Part shown: positions 1 through 12,345 of the stretch, in pieces
Position numbering within the stretch: the stretch's first letter is position 1
How the letters are laid out: each line of letters opens with the position of its first letter
From: Dipylidium caninum
Lineage: Eukaryota; Platyhelminthes; Cestoda; Cyclophyllidea; Dipylidiidae
Direction of reading: 5' to 3'
Length of the DNA: 64,000 nt
Assembly (NCBI GenBank): GCA_017562135.1
Contig: QEYB01001152.1
Location: 434,001 to 498,000, forward strand
The notes under the pieces: generated by a model
What the model saw: the letters and a program-made list of their open reading frames with translations, nothing else
The model's database searches: none
Told to the model about the DNA's origin: nothing
Made by a program: the position numbers and the translations under genes

Positions 1-383
1 TTCCGGCTCCCGAAAAGCAAAGCTCTTCGTCTTGTACGGAAAAAAACTGTTTAATTATTCCACAGAGATAAGTCATTTCGGTTCCTTTGATATGCTGGCT
101 GCATACACGTTTTTCTACGTGCTAATCTAAAGCTAATTTACTAACAATTTACGAACGGCAATCAAAAAACTCTAGTATACGTGGATCGAGTAATGCCACG
201 GCAACGTCAAAATTAAACTTCCTTTCTGCGGATAAAAAATAATTACGTGCGTTAATATAATGTAATTTTAATTTTCGTCTAATAACTTTAAAGGGATGTG
301 AGTTTCCTTCTTGAAATTCCCTTACACCTGGACTTTGTTTGAACTGGCGCCTTAGGCACGCCTGTCCCGTCGGCCTGTTCGAG
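1..383. other. Upstream region of eS25, no gene seen
   Basis: AT-rich sequence upstream of the eS25 start codon. I see no open frame or recognisable exon. The last 60 bases before the ATG are less AT-rich and pyrimidine-containing, as expected for the promoter and 5' UTR of a ribosomal protein gene, but no clear TATA box could be placed. Confidence 0.5.
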
Positions 384-805
384 ATGGTGAGTCGGTGCCG
401 CTTCTCGTTTCTGTTACCTCCAATTTTTGCTTTTACAGCCCCCTAAGACAACAGCCAAGACTACCAAAAAGGATCCCAAGGTAGCAAAACCGAAGAAAGA
501 TGGCGGCGGTAAAGCCAAAAAGAAGAAATGGTCAAAGGGCAAAGTTAGGGACAAGTTGAACAATATGTGTCTGTTTGATCAAGCCACGTACGATAAATTT
601 CTTAAAGAAGTCCCTCAATGCCGGCTAGCCACACCTTCATCTGTTTCTGAGCGGTTTAAGATCCGTGTCTCGTTGGCACGTGCTGCCCTCAAGGAACTGA
701 AGAATCAAGGTAACTACTCAATATTTATAATTGCGTATAGGCGTTCTGAGGCAAATCTCTAGCCATCATGCCCAGGAAATCTACACTAGAGTTACAAAGA
801 CTTAG
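384..805 (+). CDS. RPS25: 40S ribosomal protein S25 (eS25)
   Basis: Structural protein of the small ribosomal subunit, 112 residues, complete. Exons are 384-386 (only the ATG), 439-709 and 741-805. The first intron splits directly after the start codon, so the protein begins Met-Pro-Pro-Lys as in other eS25 proteins. A Lys-rich N-terminus is followed by the very conserved block [16 protein letters not shown], then a winged-helix core with [18 protein letters not shown]. The second intron is only 31 nt (710-740, GTAACT...TATAG). Reading across it restores the eS25 C-terminus, with [10 protein letters not shown] in place of the usual AQVIYTRNTK. Without splicing the frame would end in an unrelated tail, so the micro-intron is needed. 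The length matches the family (about 110-125). NAT9 follows in the same direction about 80 nt later. Confidence 0.95.
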
Positions 806-821
806 ACCCGTTGCGTGTACA

Positions 822-827
822 AATAAA
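822..827 (+). terminator. Poly(A) signal of eS25
   Basis: A canonical AATAAA hexamer lies 17 nt after the eS25 stop codon and about 60 nt before the NAT9 splice acceptor. Cleavage here coupled to spliced-leader addition at 888 would fit the polycistron processing known from flatworms. Confidence 0.6.
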
Positions 828-871
828 ACTTTTTAAGGACCTATGGGTTTTCCTTATTTGTTTGTCCGTAG

Positions 872-888
872 CATACTAACCTCTCTAG
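872..888 (+). promoter_or_regulatory. Probable spliced-leader trans-splice acceptor of NAT9
   Basis: The sequence holds TACTAAC, a short pyrimidine run and a terminal AG at 887-888. No upstream coding exon in the right phase could be found between the eS25 stop and this site. Because the first NAT9 codon starts immediately after the AG, a leader RNA ending in AUG would place its AUG in frame. Confidence 0.55.
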
Positions 889-2187
889 GTCTCGCACAAC
901 TTTTGCTTGGAAGTGACGGATTTATACCTGGTGCCCTATGAGGCCGGACATGTTCTCAAGTATCATCATTGGATGAGCAGTAAAGAGCTCCAGCTTTTGA
1001 CCTCTTCTGAGCCACTGAGCTTAACGGAGGTACAATGTTCTTGCGTTTTATGTTATTTCCCGGTGATGCGGGATTTGATATAACGGGAACAGTTTCATGA
1101 GCTAGTTGTCTCTCGTTCCGGGCTTGTGGGTGAGATGGCGTGTGATCTTCATCTCAATAAGCTCCGGTAAAATAATGAAAGCCGACGGTCGATACCTCAG
1201 CTTCAACACAGTTGGTTGTCGGTCTTTTTGGACATTTTAGGTGTTCGGTGCGCTTCGTTAGCTGACGTGAGGTCAAATGGCAAATGTGGATTTTTTGGTC
1301 GCACATTTGTTTCTTTTAAATTTAGGAATATCAACAACAGCGGAGCTGGCAAGAGAGAGGGGATCGTCTCACGTTCATTTTGTTGGAGAAGTCGAAATTA
1401 CCGAAGTTTGATGCTACAACTCTTGTTCCTCTTCCGGAGTCCGTATTTTCTATGCCGCAATCACTAAGGGTTGCACAACAGACCCCGCCCGTTTGTGATG
1501 CGGAGGTCTCAGCTATGATTGGGGACGTCAATCTTTATGCTATTCCCGACTCCGCTACTGGCAACGATTTTGAGGGTTAGTTTAAATTTCTTGGAGGTTG
1601 GTCCGCTCCCTCCACCGATTTTCGGTGCCAGCTTAAAAGTGCTATCAGGGGGGGGGTGTTGAATTTAACGAGTCAGGCATTCTTGCTGCTGGTTCTGTGG
1701 GTGGTAGCAACTTAAGGTATGTTGTGGTGGGGACTTGGGGCATGTTTTTTACTAGATTTTTGCTCTAATAGGTGAGGTTTCTGTCATGATCGCCGAGGCG
1801 TCATCTCGAGGGAGGGGCTTGGCCACTCAAGCGATAGCTGGCATATTGCTTTACGCTCGAAATTTCTTCGCCCAAACTGTGAACAGTATCGTGGCCAAAG
1901 TTTCCCTTGACAATGAACCGAGTCTAAGATTTTTCAAGCATAAGCTTGGGTTTGTTGAACGTAAACGCAACGAGTGCTTCAATGAGGTATGACCTAGCAA
2001 ATTCCCCGCGTTTTACCTACTCTAGGCCGAGCTGGTTTGTCCTAAATCGGATTGCGGAGGCTCTGTTTTTATCCAAGCTGCCTCAAGAGCGATTGAAGTT
2101 GTCGAGAAATCTGGTCGGAAGTGGATTTTTCATGTTTATTCCGCCACTGATTTCCGGTCCTGTGCATTTCCCTCGGTAAGGGTCTGA
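889..2187 (+). CDS. NAT9: N-acetyltransferase 9-like (GNAT family); start codon probably supplied by a spliced leader
   Basis: GNAT acetyltransferase of the NAT9 (alpha/beta-tubulin acetyltransferase 9) family. Exons are 889-1029, 1326-1575, 1772-1986 and 2026-2187; the phases all agree (0, 1, 0) and encode 255 residues. Family blocks are LYLVPYEAGHVLKYHHWM, LLTSSEPLSLTEEY, QRSWQERGDRLTFI, MIGDVNLY, VSVMIAEASSRGRGLATQAI (acetyl-CoA loop, RGRGLA) and DNEPSLRFFKHKLGF. There is no in-frame ATG upstream. The frame opens in phase 0 at the acceptor ending at 888, preceded by a branchpoint-like TACTAAC. With one methionine in front, the distance to LVPY is about the same as in the human protein. The last intron is 39 nt. 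The C-terminal tail after 2026 is about 50 residues, longer than in human, and its exact end is the least certain part. Confidence 0.85.
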
Positions 2188-2822
2188 TCTTTCTTTTGTG
2201 ACGTGGAACTTTACCCCCTTTGCTTAAGAAAACCGCAGACCGAGGTCCCCCGGGGACTGCACACTTTAATGGTTGGCCGTAGTGAGCTTTCCTGTCGAAT
2301 GTGCAATTTTTTGTTTGAACCGGCTTGTGAGCATTGGGGACTTGTCAAACGTTTAAGCTTTAGAAAGATTGTAAGCTGCGGAATGGGGTCAGAGTTGTGG
2401 GCTAGGTATTTAGCGTTTCGGCTCGTTACAGTCTGTTAGTACTTCCTTGAGCTAGGGGGCGTCAGTCGCCGAATAGTTAAGCTTAGGCGTGATTTGGATG
2501 CGTATAGAAGCCGGTAGGACAGTTAAGTACATCGGCCCCTGGGTGTCAAAATGGGCTGATATACCACCGGCTGATGGTGGGCTTTCTTGCTAATAGGCGC
2601 GGTGGGGGTGGCATTGTGCAATACGGTGCTTGAACTCGTTGAGACCGAATAGTAAATTCATATTGTTTGTGTACAACCGAAGGCAATGTTGATTCAGACT
2701 AGGGCTGCGGCGATGGGAGGTAGGGATTGGGAGGGAGCTGGTTTGGGCCTCGGGTGCATGTTTTGGATGATAACGGCGGGTTTGATATTCGTGTGGGTGA
2801 GGCGATAGCGACAGGCTTATGG
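2188..2822. other. Region between NAT9 and the GPR158-like gene (convergent 3' ends)
   Basis: This stretch holds the 3' end of NAT9 on the plus strand and, from about 2,600, the 3' UTR of the minus-strand receptor gene. Short open frames on both strands show no family motif. No clear AATAAA was located for the receptor. Confidence 0.4.
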
Positions 2823-5800
2823 TCATCCATTTGCTCCGACACTTCCCACTTCTTGACGGCGAATGTAATCATGGGAGAGGGATTGGCTTTTCGGTTGGCT
2901 GCGCGCCCCAACACCCAGTTGGGTCGTGGGGTGTTGCTCTGCGGCATCTACGAGGCTAGTGAGGGAGCCTCCGGACACTCGTGACGTCTCCTCGTCCACC
3001 ATCGAACCACCCAACAGAGCGCTCTTCCCACCACCCGCCCCTGACCGCAAAGCACGCCGCTCTCCACCACCACCAATGTTACTTATGGTGCTAACATCGC
3101 CCTGGTAACCCGACGCACAGTCGCCCATACCGCCACCGTGATGTTTTTTATGAAAAGGCTGAAGAGAAAATCTAAAAGTGATAAAAAGGTGCGCTTTATC
3201 GCTGTGTTAGAAGACAAAAGCTATGAAAAGATAATAAAGGGGATTGCTTAGGTGGAGGTGTTAATTCATTAACTGTGCTGTCAGCATAATCTTCATTTTT
3301 GTGGCATGCTAACGCGGTGGTTTTGTTTATTAGCATAAGAGATGGACGATATTTTATGATTTTGAGGCGCTTTTTACAACAATCTCCTCTTAATGGAATA
3401 TTAATTAATTAAGTGACTACTACTTTGTGTATTCACACACAAAATCGGGGATTTTTTCATAAAACCTTTATGTAATTAGAGCACAGTGACATCGAATAAA
3501 ATTTAAAAGAAATGCGAATGCACGTGGTCGGCAGTCGGGTCCTCGATTTTAATGTCAATGGCCCCACTTTCCGTCGGCAACGATCTCGAGCCGTTATTTA
3601 GACGGGGACATTAAAATAATAGCAAGAAATGCCTACATTTTGGGACTCCAGTAAACAATCGTTACTCAACAGCGTATTGCGTTTACTAAGTTGCCTTACT
3701 TACCTTTAAGAACGAGACTTGTACAAATGACAGAAGGGTAATTTATTAATTTTAAGTCGACGCATTCAGAGTGATGTGGACTTGAGAGAAGAGGCTTACT
3801 ACGCACGCACTGCTACTCACCGACGCTGTTTACGTCCACCGCGCCGTTTACTAATGTGCGGGTTGTCGCGTCGCATTGCTTTAGTTTTGTATATTTCTAT
3901 GGCTGTATAGAGGCGCTTCAGTTCCCGCTGAAAACAGAAATATTACCAATGGGATCACTTCGCTGGTACGACATAATTTGAAATGATTTCAATTTCCACG
4001 CAGTTGCATGTGGTTATTCAAAATCAGTTGTCTGAATGTTTAATGGGGAGGGAAATTGATACGGGTTAGATTAGTCATTCGAAGGAGGATATTCACACAT
4101 CAGCGGCGAGAAAGTGGTAACTCACTCGGATGACCTCGGGATCCATGTCAGCGAGATTGACATCGGCGAGGTCGAGTTCTCCGTTGGAGGCAAGACGGAG
4201 TTTGTTGTTGGAGGGGACAAGGTGGGGTGCTGCCGATGCGCCCGGCACGGCTCCCACCATCCCTCGTCGGCCTCCGCCAACCCCGACCACCATTCCCCCC
4301 ACCTGCGGTGAGGGGGGCTTGTGGATGTACCAAAACTACAGATTGCAAAAAGCCTGGTGTGACCGGCTTTCGGTCTCCAGCATTGCCATTTTAGCAAAGT
4401 TAACATTTTAGAAGATGTAGAATGACGAAAAAAGGGCTCCTTTAGCATCGCCGAATACATTCCTAAAAATGCTCTAAGGTGAAATAATATATACCGAATC
4501 ATAGCCTAAGGCTGGAAAAGAGGCATGAACTCTAGTTGCTCAGATTTGGAATAGTTTTTAAGAATCGATGAACAAATAATAATAATTTTCATAATTTTCC
4601 CCCCCTTTTAACCACATTTTTTTCATTACAGGCCACACCCGAGGGAATAATTAAAGTGTAGTTTAGATGAGTAAGATACCACTGACAATACGTTTGCTCC
4701 TTTCAGCCAGGCTTACAAGGAGACTTATTTTCCACCGAACAAACCTAGTCGATCACTACGATCACTTTGGTTAGATAAGAAGCGGGGTTCAGCTCACCTT
4801 GGGACCAAAAATAATTGCAATATTTACTGTGGCCGTCAGATGACACCTTATGAAGTAAATGAGGTATATGATGTCCGGATGCGTGGAATACCAGATGAAG
4901 TGTCTGAAAAAAGATTGATTCGAAATTTGGCTGGTGCTTCGTGGGAGTGGACTAATTGCACTTGCAGGTGGGAAGTTACCGGGTGAGATAGAGCGTGCCG
5001 GAACCGAAGAGCTCGGTCAGGAGGGCGATTGTGATGCATCTATTTTCACTGTATTCTGACGGTGCAGACCAAATGAGACGGCAGTAATGCACGCCGACCA
5101 AAAGAATTGCCATTTCACCTGAAAGTGAAAATATTCTGTTTGACCAGTAGTAGACGTGGTTCTGTACGGAAGCATTTGATGGTTTATAGGCCACTACAAA
5201 ATTTGCCATTTTATTCACATTTCCAACCGAAATTAACCAACAGTGACCTGTAAGGAAGACAGACGATTTATCAGCTTTGAGACAAACTTGATATTATCCA
5301 CTCAGATTTCGACATATTTTAGTGCCTGAGCTTACAGTAAGAAGAAGCAACGGTGAACGTATAAAAAGAAGTGGTGTTTATGATAAATTGGGGAATTTTA
5401 AAGTCTTTAATGCGCACCGAGTTGCACAACGATGTCCCAAGACATAGCGCGGCACACACGAAAGTACTGGTAGTGTACGGTGGGCGGTGGAGGTTCCGCA
5501 AGGTGTCTCTTGCCCTCCCGGCCCAGTTCTCTCTCCGCCTGCGCCAATTCAACCGTTCCTGACCTCTTTACCTCCTTTCCAATCAAAGTGAGGTTCACTA
5601 GGGCAGAGGTGTTAATAAGGTGTGCGGAAGAGGAGCAAGTAACACAGCCCTGAGTGGAGTCGTCGAATGGACCGCGCGACTGATTTAGGGACGGCAGTGA
5701 AGGCTTCGCTGTGGACCCCATGGAAGTGATTGGGATGCGTCCCTTCACCAGAAGATCGTCGAGTGCAGGATGCTGCATCGTGGGCAGGGTGGCGGTGGAA

Positions 5801-8800
5801 GGCAAGGTGGGAACGCCCACAAGGCTGCGGAACCGCGTGTAATCCAGTGTGACTGACGTCCATGCAAGCATGTAACCAATCACAATGGCAACGAAGCATC
5901 CAAGGTACTTAAAGAGGTCCTTGTCGCGTACATGCACCCGATGAGCCTTACGAGACTGGAAGCAGATCAGCACTCTGGAAGGCCGAAAAGATGAGAACAT
6001 TGGCTGGCAGTCGTTTAACGTTTTCTAGTGCTTTCTCCATAACTGGCACGCTGTTTCAGAGGCTGTGCGATATCATATTTACCACAATTAATTTCCTGCC
6101 TAATGTGAACTCGTTAGCTAATATTTGCAGTTTGTGATAAGAGGTAGTTAAAACGAGCTGTCAAGAGTAACTATGACACATTCTAACAATTAGACAAGTG
6201 AGTTACCAAACTTCTCTGGGGCAGCCTCAAGTTTCTGCAAAATGTGCACTCTTAATTTTCGAATGATATAATCGTCTCACTTAACAGCAAATAAAAGGAC
6301 ATGTGTGGCGGATGGGACACGCTGACGGAGATACTCAGCGAGAAGCTAACGTATCTCCTGAAGGCCAAGTTGACCGCATTCTAACGGTGTTTATATACGA
6401 TAGACATTTTAATAAACTTAGAGGGAATAGGGTTAACCTTTCAGCGAAAGATGGAAGAGAATCGTTTTAGCAGGGTAAGGCTTGACTTTTGTACGAGCAA
6501 TGGGATGTCTCGCTCAAATAGGGGAAACGGGTGGATGGGAATACGCTGGTGGTTAAAGATGGCTTTCAGACAATGAAAAAAACCCAGTGCGCAGATAGTA
6601 AATAGCAAGCAGTTAGCCAGTTGAAAACGTGGAGGGTGAAGTGGTACTCAGAAATGTCGACTAACCGGTACAGCTTGACAATCAACACGCCGTACATGAG
6701 GGCGAAGCCGACCTCCCGGAACCAAGGCAGGAGAATGCATGTTGCACTGCTCGCCCGAAAGTACATCACAATGTTCTGAAATGAGAAAGTAGCTTTTGGA
6801 AGAGGCGTTCAGAAATAGAAAAAGGGATTTCTTCGCGAATCACACATCAGCATTGCTGGCTACTTGGTGACCAAGTTCACGAAAAACCTCTGACCCATGT
6901 TTTTCGGTAAGGAACGTGGACGCCAGAGTTACGGGAACAAGACCATTGAAGAGATTAGGTATCAACTAAAGCGGAATTTCTCCATTCGGTTGCTGTTATT
7001 TCCACGCCCTTCACAGTATGGGTGACTTCCAGAAAAAAAAGGAGGTTGAGGTGCGGATTTTGATCGGATATTCTTGACAGTTCTGTACGACAGAGTAACA
7101 TCTATAGGGTAGAAACAATTGTGAAAAGGTTCTCTAATTTTGCCACTCAAATTACGGAAACGTTTGCTTCACGAGGTTTAGCCGCGGTGTCGTCCATGAG
7201 GAGAACCGGTGTTGAGCGAGGCGGCGGGCGGAGAAGAGGCCATGTCCCGCCGAGTATGGGTAATACGTCATATGAGTATGCGAAAACTATTAGAATTAAA
7301 AAGCATACACATTTCCGGGCACCAAACACAAGGTACTCATCTTTTTGGAAGAGATGCGCCAAGATGACTAACAGGGTAAATGACAAGGCAGCTAACCGTG
7401 GAGTAGAGGAGTATGGCGCCGAGAAGAAAGATTTCCAAAAAAACCCAGTTGGCCGCTTTGAATACCTAGAAGAGAAAATGACGCTTTCTGATATTACTCT
7501 GTGGACTGCGCCTATATCAGGCTCAACAGTGAAGGGAACTGTTGAGGCAATATGAATGATGATTAGGGCCAGGTGGACCGCATGTATACAACCAAGATTG
7601 CAATCTGTGTGAGAAGAGAGAGGAGCACATCAGTTGTACGACAGACTGGGAATATGAAGTCATAACTAAGGCCTGATTAGACTCTGAAGTAGATGCATAG
7701 TAGGGAGCCACGAGTTGTAAAGACGCAAGTGGGGGTTGGCGTAGGTCTTTTGCCCGACTGCAATGCACATTTTCATGCAAACCGAACGGTAGTTTCAAAT
7801 AAACTTTTCCTGCAACATTAAACAGTTAAACTTATGGACGACGAGTCGTGACATCTACATCACCTCCTTCCGAGTATACAACACGTCTTTTCTTTCGGGT
7901 GACCCATAAAGGGCATACATTTATGCACAATGTCGAAGGCCATTGGGAAAGGGCAATCTTGGCAACCTCAAACGACACCTGCTGGGGGCGGGGGCATAGT
8001 CGAGTGAGACGCTCTAGCCGGTTTCTCGTCCCCGGCGCCGCCAAGACGCTACACTTCACCCGGAAGGGCGAGCCCAAGAGGCGTTGCACCGGGCCGATTA
8101 ACATTTCTCAGAGCCGCAGGGGGTAAGCAGCGAAGAGGCGTCAACTCCATGTTGCAATATTTAAATAAATTATGCATTTATATCGTTTAAAAATTGAAAA
8201 CAATTTACTTCTTTGTTTCCCCAGGATGGTATTCGTAAAGCATTTTATATAACATGAAATGAAAGCGAAAAATTCAAACGAATAGAATAGAAAGTGGTCC
8301 CCAAAAAGTATCCCGAGGACTTAAAAACAATTGCTACGGTATAATGGTTAGCTTCACGAGAAAGATTGGAGAGGGAAAGAAGTTAGAGCAGGGCAAATGG
8401 GCCGGGGTCCTACTCGGGTTCGACGAAGACGGAAGGTGAGGACACCAAGGAGGAAGGTGGTGGTGATGGAGAAGGTCTGCACAGCCAAGGGTAGTCCCCG
8501 CAGGAGATGCATGTTGTATTCTACACCGCATGGTGCGCTCGAAGTGCAATTGGGGCAATCAGGTGGGCAGACCTTGCAACTCATGCGATCCCACAGCCCT
8601 TTGGATTGGCGGTTCTCGACCTCACCGCCGCCGGCATTGCCGCCCTCCTGCTTCTCCTGTACATAAAGTCCTGCCGGATAACCCTGGCAGTGAAGGGATA
8701 AGTTCATCATTTCTCGCAGTTCGTTTGGTCTCGGAGAGGGGATCGTAAAAACTTGGGCTACTTAGTACGATGCATTTCATGTTGATGGAAGCGGTAACAA

Positions 8801-11800
8801 ATCATTTTTGTCCCAATGATGGTTGCGGCACACATTACTACTGCGCCGATAATCGTCAGACAATCGGCTCAAAGGTGGCCACTCTGTCATGCACCCACCA
8901 TACGAAGGCAGTCGAAACGCATCCAGACAAAGTGCTCTACTCGTAAGGGACACGCGGTAACACTTCGGCCGGGCGCGTCTTCATTCGACGCAATTGTGGC
9001 ACTGTACGCGGATGCTTAACTGAAGTGGTCTGGTACAAAGTTAAAGCCTCTAGTCAAAGTAAAAGTTAAATTGTGCCATTTTCTGGATGCAATTTTAGCG
9101 TATAAGAGCATCGTTAAGAGGCGTGTACAAGTTGGAGATAAAAGGAGGAGTAAGTGTGGGTAACGCCGAGGCGCTGGCAGGAATGCGATCGGAGTTCTTG
9201 GACTCCCCGTTAACACCAGCAAAGTTTGGCCTCACTTGGAGAATAAGTGCAACTAAGGCCTAATATGGCACGTCTGCAAAGAAATATGCAGATGCCGTGT
9301 TTGCGAATGGGAAATTATCTACTGGCACCGCAGTCGCTCCAACTGCAGTAAAGCTGCCTGGCTTGAGCAGCAAGAAAGCTGGTGGGGTGGGCACAAAATA
9401 AGCAGACAAACTCTCACATTTTCTGGTCGGTCTGTGTAATAGCCGGGTTTGCATTGGCAGATGTAATTTGCCACGTCGAAAGGCCACTTCTGGTACTGAC
9501 GGTAGACACACTAAAAACCCAATTAAATGCACAGTGTTGCAGTTCCGTCTGCGGACAGGAAACCGCTTATCAAGGGTCGCAGCACAATTTTTAAATGACT
9601 TCACAGAGCACCCAGTGCGGAGAAGACCCACCTGCGTTGTGCTGTGACGGCAGTAGTCCAGTCCGACGGTACAAAGATCAAGTGACAGATTACGGAGATC
9701 GAATTCAAAAACAAGGCTAAAAGGGAAGAGTGACAAACTGCAGTATGACATTCCCCACGCGACTCCTCCACCTTGGCACTCGTGAAGTCCTCATGCAAGC
9801 GGGAGAATCGCACAACTCTCAAACGTACACACCAATGCGAGAACTGCTGACTGCCCTTGGAAATAAACAATCTGTCGCAGGCATCGTCCCACAGCAATGT
9901 CTTCAAGGGCGTGAGGAAGTGAATGCCACGTAACGCATAGTAAATTCATGTGGCACCTTATAAAAAGAAGCACTCATTCCAAATGATATTCTATTCTTGG
10001 AAAGGGGAAGTACTCGCTATACTCAGAGTCCTCGAGGAAATGAGTAAAAGGCCAAGTCGGGAACAATGCATTCTTTGAAAAAACTTTACGTTAACCACGC
10101 CTAGTCCACCACGCAATTGGGGCGATAATGCGGATGGAGAGGGGACGCACTGCGTCCAGCCACGGGCTTTCACCATTAGCAAAGTGCTTATGTCGCAAGT
10201 AGTGCTATTGCAGAAGGTAGCCAAATGAGTTGTGGATGTCAACGTAATTTCGTGTGCGGCGGTTTCGGACACACGAGGCGATACAAGGGGACACTCGGCC
10301 GCCTTTGCGAGCCCAAGAGCACACGACATCGACTTAAAACGGGGGGGCAGAGCGGGAGACCGCCCCGTGATAGCTAAGCAGTTCTCTTCACGAATTCTTA
10401 CGTCTCCGGCTCGATTTCGGGAAAAACCTTGTCAAAGAGAAGACAGATTTGACACTGGGATTCTGTTGCCAACATGGGTACTGGAGCACGAGGTTACATT
10501 TGCTAAAAACGCCTTCTTCATCTACTTACACTATGGGAAAATTATTGAATGAGTCCGGGAGAAATCAGAGACCTTTAAAAAATGCCGGATAGTTTTAACA
10601 AAGGCTTCAGAAATAAAAGGAGAATTAATTGTGAGGTGTAATTGGTCAAAGCTATGCTGGGTGGAACCGGGGAGAGTAAATGAGTCCTCGCCCACGTAAA
10701 GTGAGGACCCGATGGACTGCATTGCTCCCTCCTGCGATGAGCCGTATGCCTTATGGCAATGCCCAGGCCATAAACTCCAAGTACAGGTCACTCCACTCCA
10801 TCGGCCCGGCACCCTTCTGCATAACGCAGAATGGTAAGAGAAACGTTCGTGCTGCAAATGTTACAGCAGGGCGTAGTGAGCCAGGAAGCTAACTTTGAAG
10901 CAAAGCGAGTGGACGGGACGCCTGCTCCTGCGAACCGGGCGGTCGGCAGGGCGTGTAGTCTAAAGCTGTTGGGGAATATTCCACTGTACACGGACATGAA
11001 AAAGTGGGCTGGAGCTTATAACTGTACTGAAGTTACTCTCATGGAAGGCCAAAATATTTCGTTACTTTTGTGAAATTAATTGTTTCTTATTACATTTCCT
11101 TCTCTCAGTTGAGTCCTGTTGACAGCGCAATTGGATTGCAAAAGAATAAAGTCAGGAGTCATAGGACAAAATGATAAACAGGGAGGGGAAGACAACTGCC
11201 CAGATCCATGCTTCGTAAAGGCAAAAGGTAAGGGCGCGGTGGCATTGCGCTTGGATAAGGATATATGAGCGAAAACATATTCGAAAATATGAAATGAGTG
11301 ACAGTTGCAAAATTAATGAATGGAAAAGCAGGAATGCTGGAATATTCATGCTGAAATAGGACACTTAGGAAAATCCTGTGGTTTTGTTTTAAACACGAAT
11401 AAAACAGGATGCCGAAAAACACGTTCTTCGGTCGTCTCACTGTCTACAGTTTGCTAGTCAAATGGTCCGAAGCGCTTGCATGTGACCTACTAAGAACGTC
11501 AACACAGCCAGATAAAAGCAGCCTCTACTACCAACTTGTTAAACGCCAGTAACCCACCTCACAGATTTTGTGTGAGGCACGGGGATAATCAGATGAAGGG
11601 GTATCTTCTTTCCGGGCACAGTGATGCCAGGGTTGCAGTGCAGAGGTGCCCACGTCCCAAAAACCTGGATGGCCGAGGAGATGGGTTGAGGAGTGGAGCC
11701 TTCTATTATCAGCGTCATGCGCGCGCAAAGGTTGCTCGGCGGTCTGGAGACATATCCCTCCACGTTTTGAGCTGACTTTTCCACATACACGAGGTGTTCA

Positions 11801-12345
11801 CTGCCAACGCACATGGCAACGCTGTTCACCGCGGATTCGCGCCCCCTTCCAGCCTCATCGGTTCTCTTTAGGTAATAGGATGAGGTCTGTGTGAAGGCGC
11901 GCATTAAGGGTTCAAGGAATCTTTCCAAATCCACATCCACAGTTGTTCCTTCAACCAGCATAAGTCCCTTTAAAGACAACCAGTTGATCACCAGGTCTGC
12001 CATCGAGGCCGCTCGGACAATATCTCGTCGATAGGAATTGTGCAGAGCTACGGGCGAAATTACTGAGTGAAGAAAATCAGTGTAGTTTGGCCTAAACGGA
12101 AGGAGGTAGGAATGATTTTTCTGAAGCAGGGGGTCTGCTTCTGACTTTGTAAAAATCAGTAAATCAGAGCACCCAGAAATCGGATTGTTAAGAGCCTTGA
12201 TGATCCGAGATAGAAGGCGTCGTGACTCAGCACGAGAAAGCTCCGGGGTATCGCAGAAAGTAGGAATGATTAAAAGAGTAAAAAGAAGTGCAGGCAGAAA
12301 TGTACATTTTAGAGGAACACCTGTTCTGTCGGACAGAAGAGGCAT
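2823..12345 (-). CDS. GPR158/GPR179-type class C orphan G protein-coupled receptor, 13 exons
   Basis: Predicted plasma-membrane receptor, 1,008 residues, complete. Vertebrate GPR158 is a metabotropic glycine receptor; the ligand here is unknown. Exons, all in consistent phase: 12345-11563, 10204-10096, 9789-9632, 9510-9418, 8683-8414, 7465-7397, 6775-6666, 5974-5418, 5118-4980, 4903-4798, 4302-4126, 3927-3821, 3171-2823. Exon 1 has a signal peptide (hydrophobic residues about 14-30) and the start of a Cache-like ectodomain. Exons 3-4 give the Cys-rich EGF-like part (FEFDLRNLSLDLC, ANYICQCKPGYYTD). Exon 5 has the CKVCPPDCPNC linker and TM1. Exon 6 is TM2 (FLEIFLLGAILLYS). Exon 7 holds TM3 with SATCILLPWFREVGFAL. 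Exon 8 has FQSRKAHRVHVRD, TM4 and an unusually long extracellular loop 2. Exons 9-10 are TM5-TM7. Exons 11-12 carry MDPEVIR/RELKRLYTAIEIYKTKAM and DNPHISKRRGGRK, the family's cytoplasmic helix. The last exon is a Gly/Ser-rich tail starting RRFSLQ. Confidence 0.85.

Noticed and set aside
7121..7555. 144-codon plus-strand open frame
   Set aside because: It lies opposite the TM2 exon (7,397-7,465) of the GPR158-like receptor and its flanks; no family motif, so treated as an antisense shadow.
9717..9720. TTTTAG acceptor as the start of GPR158-like exon 3
   Set aside because: The phase does not match the preceding exon; extending to the acceptor at 9,790 restores phase and adds a Cys/Gly-Gly/Trp stretch expected in the family.
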